Positions 1 through 6,273 of a stretch of DNA of 7,155 nucleotides are shown piece by piece (position 1 is the stretch's first letter; each line of letters opens with the position of its first letter). Made by a program: the position numbers and the translations under genes. The stretch is taken from NCBI GenBank assembly GCA_017473105.1, contig JAFUNE010000006.1, positions 1 to 7,155 of the forward strand, written 5' to 3'. Source of the stretch: Bacilli bacterium (GTDB taxonomy: Bacteria > Bacillota_I > Bacilli_A > RF39 > UBA660). The notes below the pieces were generated by a model. The model saw only the letters and a list, made by a program, of their open reading frames with translations, made no database searches and was not told the DNA's origin.

Positions 1-2606
1 ATTGCAGCTTGTGCAGCAGCTAATCTTGCAATAGGTACTCTAAATGGACTACAAGATACATATGTAAGTCCTGCCTTATGACAGAATTCTACAGATGATG
101 GATCTCCACCATGCTCACCACAAATACCAAGTTTGATATCTGGTCTTACACTCTTACCTTTTTCAGTAGCCATTTTAACAAGTGCACCTACACCTTCTTG
201 ATCAACTCTTGCAAATGGATCACTTTCAAAAATTTGTTTAGTATAGTAATCATTTAAGAATTTACCAGCATCATCTCTTGAGAATCCATAAGTCATTTGA
301 GTTAAATCATTAGTACCAAATGAGAAGAATTCAGCTTCTTCAGCAATCTTATCAGCTGTAATAGCAGCTCTTGGGATTTCAATCATAGTACCAATTTTAT
401 ACTCTAATGTATAATTTTGTTCTTCAAATACTTTATTAATTGTTTCTACAACAATTTCCTTAACAAATTTAAATTCTTTTAATTCACAAGTTAATGGAAT
501 CATAATTTCAGGAACAACTTTAAGTCCTTCTTTATGAACATTAATTGCAGCTTCAATAACTGCTCTTGTTTGCATTTTAGCAATTTCTGGATAAGTAACA
601 GCAAGTCTACATCCTCTGTGTCCCATCATTGGGTTGAATTCATGTAATGATGCAATCTTATCTTTTAATGCTTCAAATGTCATTCCAAGTTCTTCAGCTA
701 AAGGTTTAATTTCTTCATCTGTATGTGGAACGAATTCATGTAAAGGTGGGTCTAAGAATCTTATTGTTACTGGGTAACCTTTCATTTCTTTATATAATTC
801 TTCGAAATCACCTCTTTGCATTGGAAGTAATTTTTCTAATGCTTTTTCTCTTTGTTCAACTGTATCAGAAACAATCATTTGACGAATTGCAAAAATTCTT
901 GCTTCTTCAAAGAACATATGTTCTGTTCTACAAAGACCAATTCCTTCTGCACCAAAGCTCATTGCTTGTCTCGCATCTCTTGGAGTATCAGCATTTGCTC
1001 TAACACCTAATGTACGAACTTCATCAGCCCATCCCATAAATGTTTCAAAGTCACCACTAATACTTGGTTCTTCTGTAGCAATTTTTTCTCCATATACTTT
1101 ACCAGTTGTTCCATCAATTGAAATATAATCACCTTCATGGAATACTTTTCCGTCTTTAGTAGTTAATGTTTTTGCTTCTTCATTGATTACTAATTCACCA
1201 CATCCAGAAACACAACATCTACCCATACCACGAGCAACAACTGCAGCATGTGATGTCATACCACCACGAACAGTTAAAATACCTTTAGCAAGGTTCATAC
1301 CTTCGATATCTTCTGGAGAAGTTTCAAGTCTTACAAGAATAGTTTCTTCTCCTCTACTAGCAGCTTCAGTAACTTCTTCAGCAGTGAAATAAATTTTTCC
1401 ACAACCAGCTCCTGGAGAAGCAGCAAGTCCTGTTGCAATTGGTGTTGCAGCTTTAAGAGCTACATCATCAAAATTTGGGTGTAATAATTGATCTAAAGCT
1501 TTTGGTTCAACTTTTAATAAAGCTTCTTCTTTAGTAATCATACCCTCGTTAACTAAATCAACAGCAATTTTAAGTGCAGCAGCACCAGTTCTCTTACCAT
1601 TACGAGTTTGTAACATGAATAATTTACCATTTTCAATTGTAAATTCCATATCTTGCATATCTTTGTAATGATTTTCTAAAATTTCACAAGTCTTAACAAA
1701 TTCAGCATATGCTTCAGGCATAACTTCTTTTAATGTGTCAATGCTTTGTGGAGTTCTAACACCAGCAACAACATCTTCTCCTTGTGCATTCATTAAATAT
1801 TCACCATAAAGATGTTTTTCTCCTGTAGCTGGGTTTCTAGTAAATGCAACACCAGTTCCACAGTCATCACCTTTATTACCATAAACCATTTCTTGAACGT
1901 TTACAGCAGTTCCCCAAGAACTAGGAATATCATTCATTCTTCTATAATAGATAGCTCTTTCATTATTCCAACTTCTAAATACAGCTGTAACAGCTTCTAT
2001 TAATTGTTCTTTTGGATCTTGTGGGAAATCTACACCAGCTTGTTCTTTGTAAACTTCCTTAAATTTCATAGCAACTTCATACATATCATCTGCTGATAAT
2101 TCTGTGTCGTATTGTACATTTTTTTCTTCTTTAATTTTATCGAAAATTCTCTCAAAAGAATTTTTAGAATATCCTTTAACAACGTCAGCAAACATCATGA
2201 TAAATCTACGATAAGAGTCATAAACGAATCTCTTGTTATTTGTTTCTTCAGCAAAAGAAACACAAACTTCATCAGTAAGACCTAAATTTAATACAGTATC
2301 CATCATACCAGGCATACTAGCTCTAGCTCCACTTCTAACTGAAACTAATAATGGATTTTTAGGATCTCCCATTTTTTTACCAGTTAATGTCTCTAATTCT
2401 TCTAATTTAGAATAGATTTCATTAATAATGTCATCACTAATAACTTTACCAGCATCATAATATGCAGTACAAGCTTCAGTAGTAACAGTAAATCCTCTAG
2501 GAACTGGAAGTCCAATATGAGTCATTTCAGCTAAATTGGCACCTTTTCCACCAAGAAGATTTCTCATGTCTTTGTTTCCTTCACTAAACATGTAAACATA
2601 CTTCAT
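1..2606 (-). CDS. ppdK: Pyruvate, phosphate dikinase (3' end cut by window edge)
   Basis: This cytosolic enzyme interconverts pyruvate + ATP + Pi and phosphoenolpyruvate + AMP + PPi. I translated the minus strand from the ATG at 2604-2606; 868 codons are open to the window edge. The order is an N-terminal ATP-grasp nucleotide-binding part (GGKGANLAEM near residue 20, RSGARASMPGMMDT near 95), a central swivelling phosphohistidine domain (GGMTSHAAVVARG, catalytic His453), and a C-terminal PEP/pyruvate TIM barrel (LDPPLHEF, MIEIPRAA, FSFGTNDLTQ, catalytic Cys829 in CGEHGGDPSS). Both catalytic residues sit two positions before those of the Clostridium symbiosum enzyme (874 residues), so there are no internal indels between them, and only about five C-terminal residues are missing (it breaks off in RLAAAQAA). 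Thr451, two residues before the catalytic His, is where the known PPDK regulatory protein phosphorylates homologues; no such regulator is in this window. An AGGAGG site (2617-2622) lies 10 nt before the ATG. It has its own promoter and is visibly less AT-rich than its neighbours, as expected for a highly expressed gene. Confidence 0.98.
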   Translation of the reverse strand, partial: MKYVYMFSEGNKDMRNLLGGKGANLAEMTHIGLPVPRGFTVTTEACTAYYDAGKVISDDIINEIYSKLEELETLTGKKMGDPKNPLLVSVRSGARASMPGMMDTVLNLGLTDEVCVSFAEETNNKRFVYDSYRRFIMMFADVVKGYSKNSFERIFDKIKEEKNVQYDTELSADDMYEVAMKFKEVYKEQAGVDFPQDPKEQLIEAVTAVFRSWNNERAIYYRRMNDIPSSWGTAVNVQEMVYGNKGDDCGTGVAFTRNPATGEKHLYGEYLMNAQGEDVVAGVRTPQSIDTLKEVMPEAYAEFVKTCEILENHYKDMQDMEFTIENGKLFMLQTRNGKRTGAAALKIAVDLVNEGMITKEEALLKVEPKALDQLLHPNFDDVALKAATPIATGLAASPGAGCGKIYFTAEEVTEAASRGEETILVRLETSPEDIEGMNLAKGILTVRGGMTSHAAVVARGMGRCCVSGCGELVINEEAKTLTTKDGKVFHEGDYISIDGTTGKVYGEKIATEEPSISGDFETFMGWADEVRTLGVRANADTPRDARQAMSFGAEGIGLCRTEHMFFEEARIFAIRQMIVSDTVEQREKALEKLLPMQRGDFEELYKEMKGYPVTIRFLDPPLHEFVPHTDEEIKPLAEELGMTFEALKDKIASLHEFNPMMGHRGCRLAVTYPEIAKMQTRAVIEAAINVHKEGLKVVPEIMIPLTCELKEFKFVKEIVVETINKVFEEQNYTLEYKIGTMIEIPRAAITADKIAEEAEFFSFGTNDLTQMTYGFSRDDAGKFLNDYYTKQIFESDPFARVDQEGVGALVKMATEKGKSVRPDIKLGICGEHGGDPSSVEFCHKAGLTYVSCSPFRVPIARLAAAQAA

Positions 2607-2644
2607 ATGTTCATTTCCTCCTTCTTTAAATAACTTACTCAAAT

Positions 2645-2653
2645 ATTATAACA
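2645..2653 (-). promoter_or_regulatory. Extended -10 promoter of ppdK
   Basis: The minus strand reads TGTTATAAT, a perfect TATAAT preceded by TGn. The hexamer 17 nt upstream is only TATTAT, so the extended -10 element probably carries recognition. The predicted start near 2638 gives a leader of about 32 nt containing the AGGAGG site. It follows directly on the terminator of the upstream gene, so ppdK is probably its own transcription unit. Confidence 0.65.
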
Positions 2654-2670
2654 CAAGATTTATTCTTATA

Positions 2671-2706
2671 ATAAAAAAAAGTTAAATTTTTTTACAAATT
2701 TAACTT
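2671..2706 (-). terminator. Rho-independent terminator after the broken surface-protein gene
   Basis: A perfect 11-bp inverted repeat (arms 2679-2689 and 2696-2706, six-base loop) is followed on the minus strand by eight T residues and then ATTAT. The stem is AT-rich with one G-C pair, so strength is uncertain. It begins 2 nt past the TAA at 2709-2711 and separates that gene from ppdK. Confidence 0.75.
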
Positions 2707-2708
2707 AA

Positions 2709-3348
2709 TTACCTCTTGATAACACATCCATTATAAGAATCATTTTTATTAGCAAGAACAATAGTTTCTATATTAACATCAGTTTTTTCTAAAGAAGAAA
2801 CAGGACCACTATCATAACAAAAATTAGAATCATACATTAATACTCTTTTACAATTTCTATCTTCATCTAACTCGATATAATAATTATAACTTATTTCATT
2901 GGTTTGTATTGTATATTGAGGTAATCTAATATCCGAGTTTTCTATATTAGTATACACCACAGCTTCAGGCTGGTTTGAAAATGCATCCATCATAAAGTAA
3001 GTATACGCCATATCAATATATTTATGAACCATGGTTACAAATGTCCTAGATTCAGGAGAATTAATAATCGGATTTAAAACATTATCTTTACCATCATTAT
3101 TATCTGTCTTATCATTCTCTAAACCAATCCCTGATTTATCTAGTGGTTTAAATACAACAAATACAACTGAATAACAAAGTTTTACTATTAGACATTGAAG
3201 TATTTAAATTATCTCTATTCACTTCAACTGTAGGATTACCAACTACATGATTATCAACACCAACAGTTGAATTACTTACTTCACTAGATTGATTACTTGC
3301 TTGAACAGATTGGTTAACATCATTGTTCTCAATATTATCATTATTCAT
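2709..3348 (-). pseudogene. Frameshifted gene for a probable membrane-anchored surface protein
   Basis: I read this as one gene broken by a frameshift. The first frame starts at the ATG at 3346-3348, with a GAAGGTG ribosome site 5 nt upstream (3354-3360). It gives 66 residues, an Asn/Ser/Val-rich low-complexity region (MNNDNIENNDVNQSVQASNQ onward) ending in a hydrophobic run, TLLFSCICCI, then TAA at 3148-3150. A second frame, shifted by one base, is open from 3203 to the TAA at 2709-2711. It encodes hydrophobic YSVVFVVF opposite the end of the first frame, then an Asp/Asn-rich linker and a folded-looking region (NSPESRTFVTMVHKYIDMAY..., SYNYYIELDEDRNCKRVLMY). The downstream ATG at 3032 has no good ribosome site, so independent translation is unlikely. 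A low-complexity N-terminus, one transmembrane helix and a C-terminal globular domain resemble surface proteins of uncultured Mollicutes-like bacteria as I recall them; no function is assigned. Alternatives are a sequencing error or programmed frameshifting. Confidence 0.6.
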
Positions 3349-3371
3349 ATAAACACCTTCTATAATAATAA

Positions 3372-3380
3372 ATTGTATCA
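3372..3380 (-). promoter_or_regulatory. Possible extended -10 promoter of the split surface-protein gene
   Basis: The minus strand carries TGATACAAT, a TGn-extended -10 box with one mismatch to TATAAT and no good -35 box. The predicted start near 3365 leaves a short leader holding the GAAGGTG site. A promoter is expected here because a terminator ends the tdk transcript just upstream. Confidence 0.4.
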
Positions 3381-3383
3381 AAT

Positions 3384-3406
3384 AAAAAAGAGTATTTCTA
3401 CTCTTT
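3384..3406 (-). terminator. Intrinsic terminator of tdk, overlapping its stop codon
   Basis: The minus strand forms AAAGAGTA-GAAA-TACTCTTT: an 8-bp stem (arms 3399-3406 and 3387-3394) closed by a GAAA tetraloop and followed by more T residues, ATTT. The tdk stop codon TAG (3398-3400) lies at the stem-loop junction, so the last codons of tdk form the 5' arm. Confidence 0.75.
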
Positions 3407-4003
3407 AAAATCAGATGTTTCAAGTGTAATTCCAAGAACTTTTTGTAAATAACATCTTCCACATAAAGATTCATATTCTACTTCATTTTCACCATCTATA
3501 GCAACTTGCTCACCACTAGAAGTGAATTCACCATTAACTATTCTTCCATTGAATTTTGCTCTCTTACCACATCTACAAATTGTAATTAATTCTTCCATAA
3601 CATCCGCTACTTCAAATAATCTTTGACTACCAGGAAATGCCATTGATTTAAAATCACTTCTAAGTCCATAACATATTACAGGTTTATTCTTTAATTTAGC
3701 ATACATAAATAATTCATCAACTTGATCTCTACTTAAAAATTGAGATTCATCTACTAAAATACAAACTATATCACTTGTTAAAGTATTTAAATAATCACTT
3801 AACTTTTCATCTTTATCAATTAAATGATCAACTCGTCTTTTTAAACCAATTCTTGTAACAATTTTATCGTCACCCTTTGTATCAATTCCAGGTTTTAAAA
3901 TAACAACATTCATTCCTCTTTCTTCATAATTATGAGCAACTTGTAATAAAAGTGTTGTCTTTCCAGAATTCATAGCACCATATCTAAAATATAATTTACT
4001 CAT
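3398..4003 (-). CDS. tdk: Thymidine kinase, E. coli-like type
   Basis: It phosphorylates thymidine (and deoxyuridine) to the monophosphate with ATP, the salvage entry to dTTP in the cytosol. At 201 residues it is full length. Visible features are the P-loop GAMNSGKT (residues 9-16), the DE-Q-F motif with catalytic base Glu86 (VDESQFL), YGLRSDF (112-118), and a zinc site formed by Cys143, Cys145, Cys181 and Cys184. The close CxC first pair (ICRCG) and the segment MNSGKTTLLLQ...NYEERGM resemble E. coli Tdk (ICFCG, NYQERGM) more than the Bacillus type. The GEQVAIDG stretch (164-171) fits the substrate-covering lasso. The ATG has an AAGGAGG site 7 nt upstream (4011-4017), inside the end of xer; the two genes overlap by 8 nt (ATGAGTAA), implying co-transcription and translational coupling. 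A terminator follows immediately. Confidence 0.96.
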   Translation of the reverse strand: MSKLYFRYGAMNSGKTTLLLQVAHNYEERGMNVVILKPGIDTKGDDKIVTRIGLKRRVDHLIDKDEKLSDYLNTLTSDIVCILVDESQFLSRDQVDELFMYAKLKNKPVICYGLRSDFKSMAFPGSQRLFEVADVMEELITICRCGKRAKFNGRIVNGEFTSSGEQVAIDGENEVEYESLCGRCYLQKVLGITLETSDFKE

Positions 4004-4889
4004 CTTTATCCCTCCTTGGAAAACATCTATAATATACTTCTTTTAATCTATCATTAGTAACATGTGTATAAACCTCAGTTGTTTTTAAACTAGAATGTCC
4101 AAGCAATTCTTGTACAACCTTTATATCACAACCATTATTAAGCATATCAGTGGCAAAAGTATGTCTTAAAACATGTGGTGTAACATGTGTTTTAACAGAA
4201 AGATTTTTCATTATATTATCTATAATATATCTAACTCCTCTATCAGTTAATTTCTCTCCTCTATTATTTAAAAATAAGTACTGATTATTTATATTTTCTC
4301 GACCTCTTAAATAATCATTTAAAACTTTCATTGCATATTCACCATAATACACAATTCTTTCTTTATTACCTTTTCCACAAACTATAATTCTTCTATTATT
4401 AAAATCTATATCATTAATCTTAATATTAACAAGTTCACTAACACGAACCCCTGTCGCATATAACATCTCAATAATCAATCTATCCCTTAAACCTTCTTTT
4501 CCTTTTGATGATTCATTAATCATTTCAAGTAAATCATTATAATAAATAAATTTTGGTAATTTTTTTTCAGTTTTAGGATAAGATATTTTACTTAAAGGAT
4601 ATTCTTTTTTATCAATATATTCATTCAAATATAAAAATTTATAAAAAGATTTAAAAGTACTTATTTTTCTACTAACAGAAGTAGATTTATCTTTCTTTAA
4701 ATTCAAATATTCTAAATAATCTCTTATATCTTCTTCTTTAACTAAATCTAAATCTTTTTTAACAAATAAATAAAAATAATATAAATCATTAATATAAGAT
4801 AATATCGTATTTTCCGAATAATTTTTAGTTAATAAATATTCATAAAAATTATTCATATATGATAGTTTTATAAAATCATCTTTTTCCAT
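3996..4889 (-). CDS. Xer-type tyrosine recombinase
   Basis: This is a site-specific recombinase of the XerC/XerD family (297 residues, normal length), which cuts and rejoins DNA through a 3'-phosphotyrosine; the usual role is resolving chromosome dimers at dif. The N-terminal SAM-like core-binding domain spans about residues 10-95 (FYEYLLTKNYSENTILSYIN), and the catalytic domain about 110-290. All catalytic residues are present: Arg149 (ATGVRVSEL), Lys173 (GKGNKER), His239 and Arg242 (HVLRH), His265 (LLGHSS) and nucleophile Tyr274 (TEVYTHV). I cannot tell XerC from XerD or a mobile-element integrase, but full-length Xer motifs and the operon with tdk favour a housekeeping Xer. There is no Shine-Dalgarno sequence before the ATG at 4889; the promoter is so close that the message should be leaderless. 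Met12 is an alternative start, also without a ribosome site, and would cut into the N-terminal domain. Confidence 0.93.
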   Translation of the reverse strand: MEKDDFIKLSYMNNFYEYLLTKNYSENTILSYINDLYYFYLFVKKDLDLVKEEDIRDYLEYLNLKKDKSTSVSRKISTFKSFYKFLYLNEYIDKKEYPLSKISYPKTEKKLPKFIYYNDLLEMINESSKGKEGLRDRLIIEMLYATGVRVSELVNIKINDIDFNNRRIIVCGKGNKERIVYYGEYAMKVLNDYLRGRENINNQYLFLNNRGEKLTDRGVRYIIDNIMKNLSVKTHVTPHVLRHTFATDMLNNGCDIKVVQELLGHSSLKTTEVYTHVTNDRLKEVYYRCFPRRDKDE

Positions 4890-4895
4890 AATTTG

Positions 4896-4924
4896 ATTAT
4901 AATATATTTCCTAATAAAAAACAA
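4896..4924 (-). promoter_or_regulatory. Promoter of xer-tdk, predicted to give a leaderless mRNA
   Basis: The minus strand has TTGTTT (4919-4924), a 17-bp spacer, and a perfect TATAAT (4896-4901). Only six bases (CAAATT) separate the -10 box from the ATG, so the normal start, about 7 nt past the -10 box, falls on or next to the A of the start codon. The -35 box lies within the T-tract of the preceding terminator. Confidence 0.65.
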
Positions 4925-4945
4925 AGACACTTAACATAAAGTGTC
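4916..4945 (-). terminator. Intrinsic terminator of the two-helix membrane protein operon
   Basis: On the minus strand GACACTT (4939-4945) pairs perfectly with AAGTGTC (4926-4932) around a six-base loop, followed by TTTGTTTTTT (4916-4925). It starts 6 nt past the TAG of the 81-residue gene. The T-tract doubles as the -35 region of the xer promoter. Confidence 0.8.
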
Positions 4946-4951
4946 AATTAA

Positions 4952-5197
4952 CTATTTCTTTTTAGTTTTTGTTTTTTTAGTACTCTTAGCACCTTTCTTT
5001 TCACTACTTTCAAATTTAATATCTTCAGCACAAATTATTACACCTAACATAAGTCCCATACAAGAACCAAGTGCTAAATATATAACGTTTTCTTGAAAAA
5101 CTGATACTACTGAACCCAAAAGTGTACCACCCATAGCACATATTGGCAACCAAGTATCTATTTTATTTTTTTTATTACTAGTTTTCCTTTTAGCCAT
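4952..5197 (-). CDS. Small two-helix membrane protein, glycine-rich helices
   Basis: I do not recognise this 81-residue protein by name. It has a basic N-terminus (MAKRKTSNKKNK), a first hydrophobic helix at about 16-34 with GG and G spacing (AMGGTLLGSVVSVF), a short QEN turn, a second helix at about 38-57 (LALGSCMGLMLGVIICA), and a lysine-rich tail ending KKTKTKKK. Basic ends and a short acidic/polar turn predict a hairpin with both termini in the cytoplasm. Small-residue spacing in both helices resembles glycine-zipper membrane proteins, suggesting tight helix packing or oligomerisation; this is inference. An AGGAGG site (5203-5208) lies 5 nt before the ATG. It is 14 nt downstream of the 96-residue gene, surely in the same operon, and shares with it a nearly identical 3' end. 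An intrinsic terminator follows. Confidence 0.82.
   Translation of the reverse strand: MAKRKTSNKKNKIDTWLPICAMGGTLLGSVVSVFQENVIYLALGSCMGLMLGVIICAEDIKFESSEKKGAKSTKKTKTKKK
4953..4979. repeat. 27-nt direct repeat, copy 1 (3' end of the 81-residue gene)
   Basis: This stretch matches 5213-5239 at 26 of 27 positions; the only difference is G/C at 4965 versus 5225. It encodes the lysine-rich tail and the last two stop-codon bases. Poly-lysine coding by AAA/AAG limits base choice, but the match includes the non-lysine codons too. Confidence 0.75.
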
Positions 5198-5211
5198 TAT
5201 TTCCTCCTATA

Positions 5212-5502
5212 TTATTTCTTTTTACTTTTTGTTTTTTTAACTTTTTCTGAACTATTGATTATCTGAGATTCAACTTTAGTATACGAAAGTAACATAGAAA
5301 GTATTAAAAATAAAAATACAAAAAAACCAAATGATACACCAACAGTCTTAAATGACTTCAAAGCTTCACAAATCATATCATTAAAATCAGTACAACAAAA
5401 ATATATAAATCCCACAAAGAAAAATGATTCTAATACACTTTCAAAAATAAGAGTCCAATTTTTTCTTTTAACAACATGCTCCTCATTCAACCATTTTTTC
5501 AT
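5212..5502 (-). CDS. Small two-helix membrane protein
   Basis: This 96-residue protein is unrecognised. The start chosen is the ATG at 5500-5502, six bases after GGAGG (5509-5513); an in-frame TTG at 5508 would touch the ribosome site and is rejected. Residues about 1-14 are charged (MKKWLNEEHVVKRK). A first aromatic-rich hydrophobic helix is at about 16-37 (LIFESVLESFFFVGFIYFCC), a second at about 53-74 (VGVSFGFFVFLFLILSMLL), and the tail is basic, ending KKTKSKKK. Both ends should be cytoplasmic. The helices do not resemble those of the 81-residue protein, but the last eight codons are almost the same at DNA level. It is first in a two-gene operon with its own promoter and no terminator before the next gene. 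A holin- or stress-type role is possible, but nothing in the sequence shows it. Confidence 0.8.
   Translation of the reverse strand: MKKWLNEEHVVKRKNWTLIFESVLESFFFVGFIYFCCTDFNDMICEALKSFKTVGVSFGFFVFLFLILSMLLSYTKVESQIINSSEKVKKTKSKKK
5213..5239. repeat. 27-nt direct repeat, copy 2 (3' end of the 96-residue gene)
   Basis: Partner of 4953-4979, differing at one base. The stop codons differ (TAA here, TAG there) at the base just outside the repeat. Confidence 0.75.
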
Positions 5503-5534
5503 AACCAACCTCCATATTATATTTAACTATTCTA

Positions 5535-5543
5535 ATTATAACA
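5535..5543 (-). promoter_or_regulatory. Extended -10 promoter of the two-helix membrane protein operon
   Basis: The minus strand reads TGTTATAAT, the same nine bases as at ppdK. The -35 position holds only GGTATT. The predicted start near 5528 gives a leader of about 26 nt containing GGAGG. Confidence 0.6.
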
Positions 5544-5612
5544 TAACTATTTTAATAAATACCACTTATTTTATAATTAATTTCACATTTTAAAAAATAG
5601 TATTTCATTAAA

Positions 5613-6215
5613 TTACTTTCTACTTTTTAAGTTAAATAAAATAGAATTTCTTATTAAACGAAAAAATATTCTTATAGCTGCATAAGTTAATGTAAAAGTA
5701 TATAAATCTTTTAAAAAATCTTCTCTCTTTATAAAATAATCAGATTTAATTAAAAATTGATTTTTTAAACTTAATAATCGCAATATTTTTAAATCTTCAA
5801 ATTCTATTACTTTATATCTCTTCTTCACTTCAGAACAATTATATAATTTACATGAAAGATTTTTACTTGAACAACCTTTATTTGTTTGATACAAACACTT
5901 TCTACAACATCCATTACAATTACTATCTTTTAATTTTCTTTGAACATAACATTTACCATTTTTAAATCCACATATATTAGTTTTACCAACAGAATCATCA
6001 ATTATCTTACATGACACATCGTATATATATTCAATTCTTTTTTTTCGATTTTTTAAATTTAAACCTTTTATTATATAATCTATCATTTCATCATTAAGAC
6101 TATTTTTAACAACAAAACGAGTATTAAAATAAAAAATGCTTTTATATAAACTAAGTTTATTTAAAAATTTATCATATTCTTCTTTATTATTTATTGAAAT
6201 AAACTTTTTCTTCAT
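5613..6215 (-). CDS. Cysteine-rich protein of unknown function
   Basis: I do not recognise this 200-residue basic protein. Ten cysteines cluster in the middle: Cys69, 82, 89, 100, 103, 104, 107, 115, 122 and 127, with the core pattern C-x2-C-C-x2-C-x7-C-x6-C-x4-C (NCNGCCRKCLYQTNKGC...CKLYNC). Such spacing suggests a zinc- or iron-sulfur-binding domain, but no named motif fits exactly. The N-terminal 65 residues are charged and helical (NKEEYDKFLNK, MIDYIIKGL). The C-terminal part (about 168-195, LYTFTLTYAAIRIFFRLIRN) is hydrophobic but broken by arginines, so it may be an amphipathic, membrane-associating helix. There is no signal peptide. The start ATG has a weak GGTG site 7 nt upstream. A promoter lies just upstream, while no clear terminator separates it from the 151-residue gene, so partial read-through is possible. 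Composition is very AT-rich, as in its neighbours. Confidence 0.8.
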   Translation of the reverse strand: MKKKFISINNKEEYDKFLNKLSLYKSIFYFNTRFVVKNSLNDEMIDYIIKGLNLKNRKKRIEYIYDVSCKIIDDSVGKTNICGFKNGKCYVQRKLKDSNCNGCCRKCLYQTNKGCSSKNLSCKLYNCSEVKKRYKVIEFEDLKILRLLSLKNQFLIKSDYFIKREDFLKDLYTFTLTYAAIRIFFRLIRNSILFNLKSRK

Positions 6216-6234
6216 TAACTAACACCACAATAAA

Positions 6235-6262
6235 AGTATATCATATTATAAATACAATACAA
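6235..6262 (-). promoter_or_regulatory. Probable promoter of the cysteine-rich protein gene
   Basis: The minus strand has TTGTAT (6257-6262), a 16-bp spacer, and TATACT (6235-6240) preceded by TGA, an extended -10. A second TATAAT at 6245-6250 has no better -35 box. The predicted leader is about 13 nt. Confidence 0.45.
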
Positions 6263-6273
6263 ATATTAAAAAA

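Noticed and set aside
725..2415. Four plus-strand open frames (725-1003, 1183-1392, 1812-2003, 2233-2415)
   Set aside because: They lie antisense inside ppdK, have no ribosome sites and show no protein-like composition; the minus frame is plainly the real gene.
3349..3474. Longer start (ATG at 3474) for the split surface-protein gene
   Set aside because: It would run through the end of tdk and its terminator; the ATG at 3348 has a ribosome site at the right distance.
4887..4915. A dif-like recombination site upstream of xer (shared ATATATTAT core)
   Set aside because: The flanking arms do not match the Firmicutes dif consensus, and the AT-rich core is explained by the promoter.
5503..5508. 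TTG start two codons upstream for the 96-residue membrane protein
   Set aside because: It directly abuts GGAGG, leaving no spacing; the ATG at 5502 is 6 nt away.
5579..5612. Terminator after the cysteine-rich gene
   Set aside because: Only short AT-rich imperfect pairing is present, with no stem followed by a T-tract.
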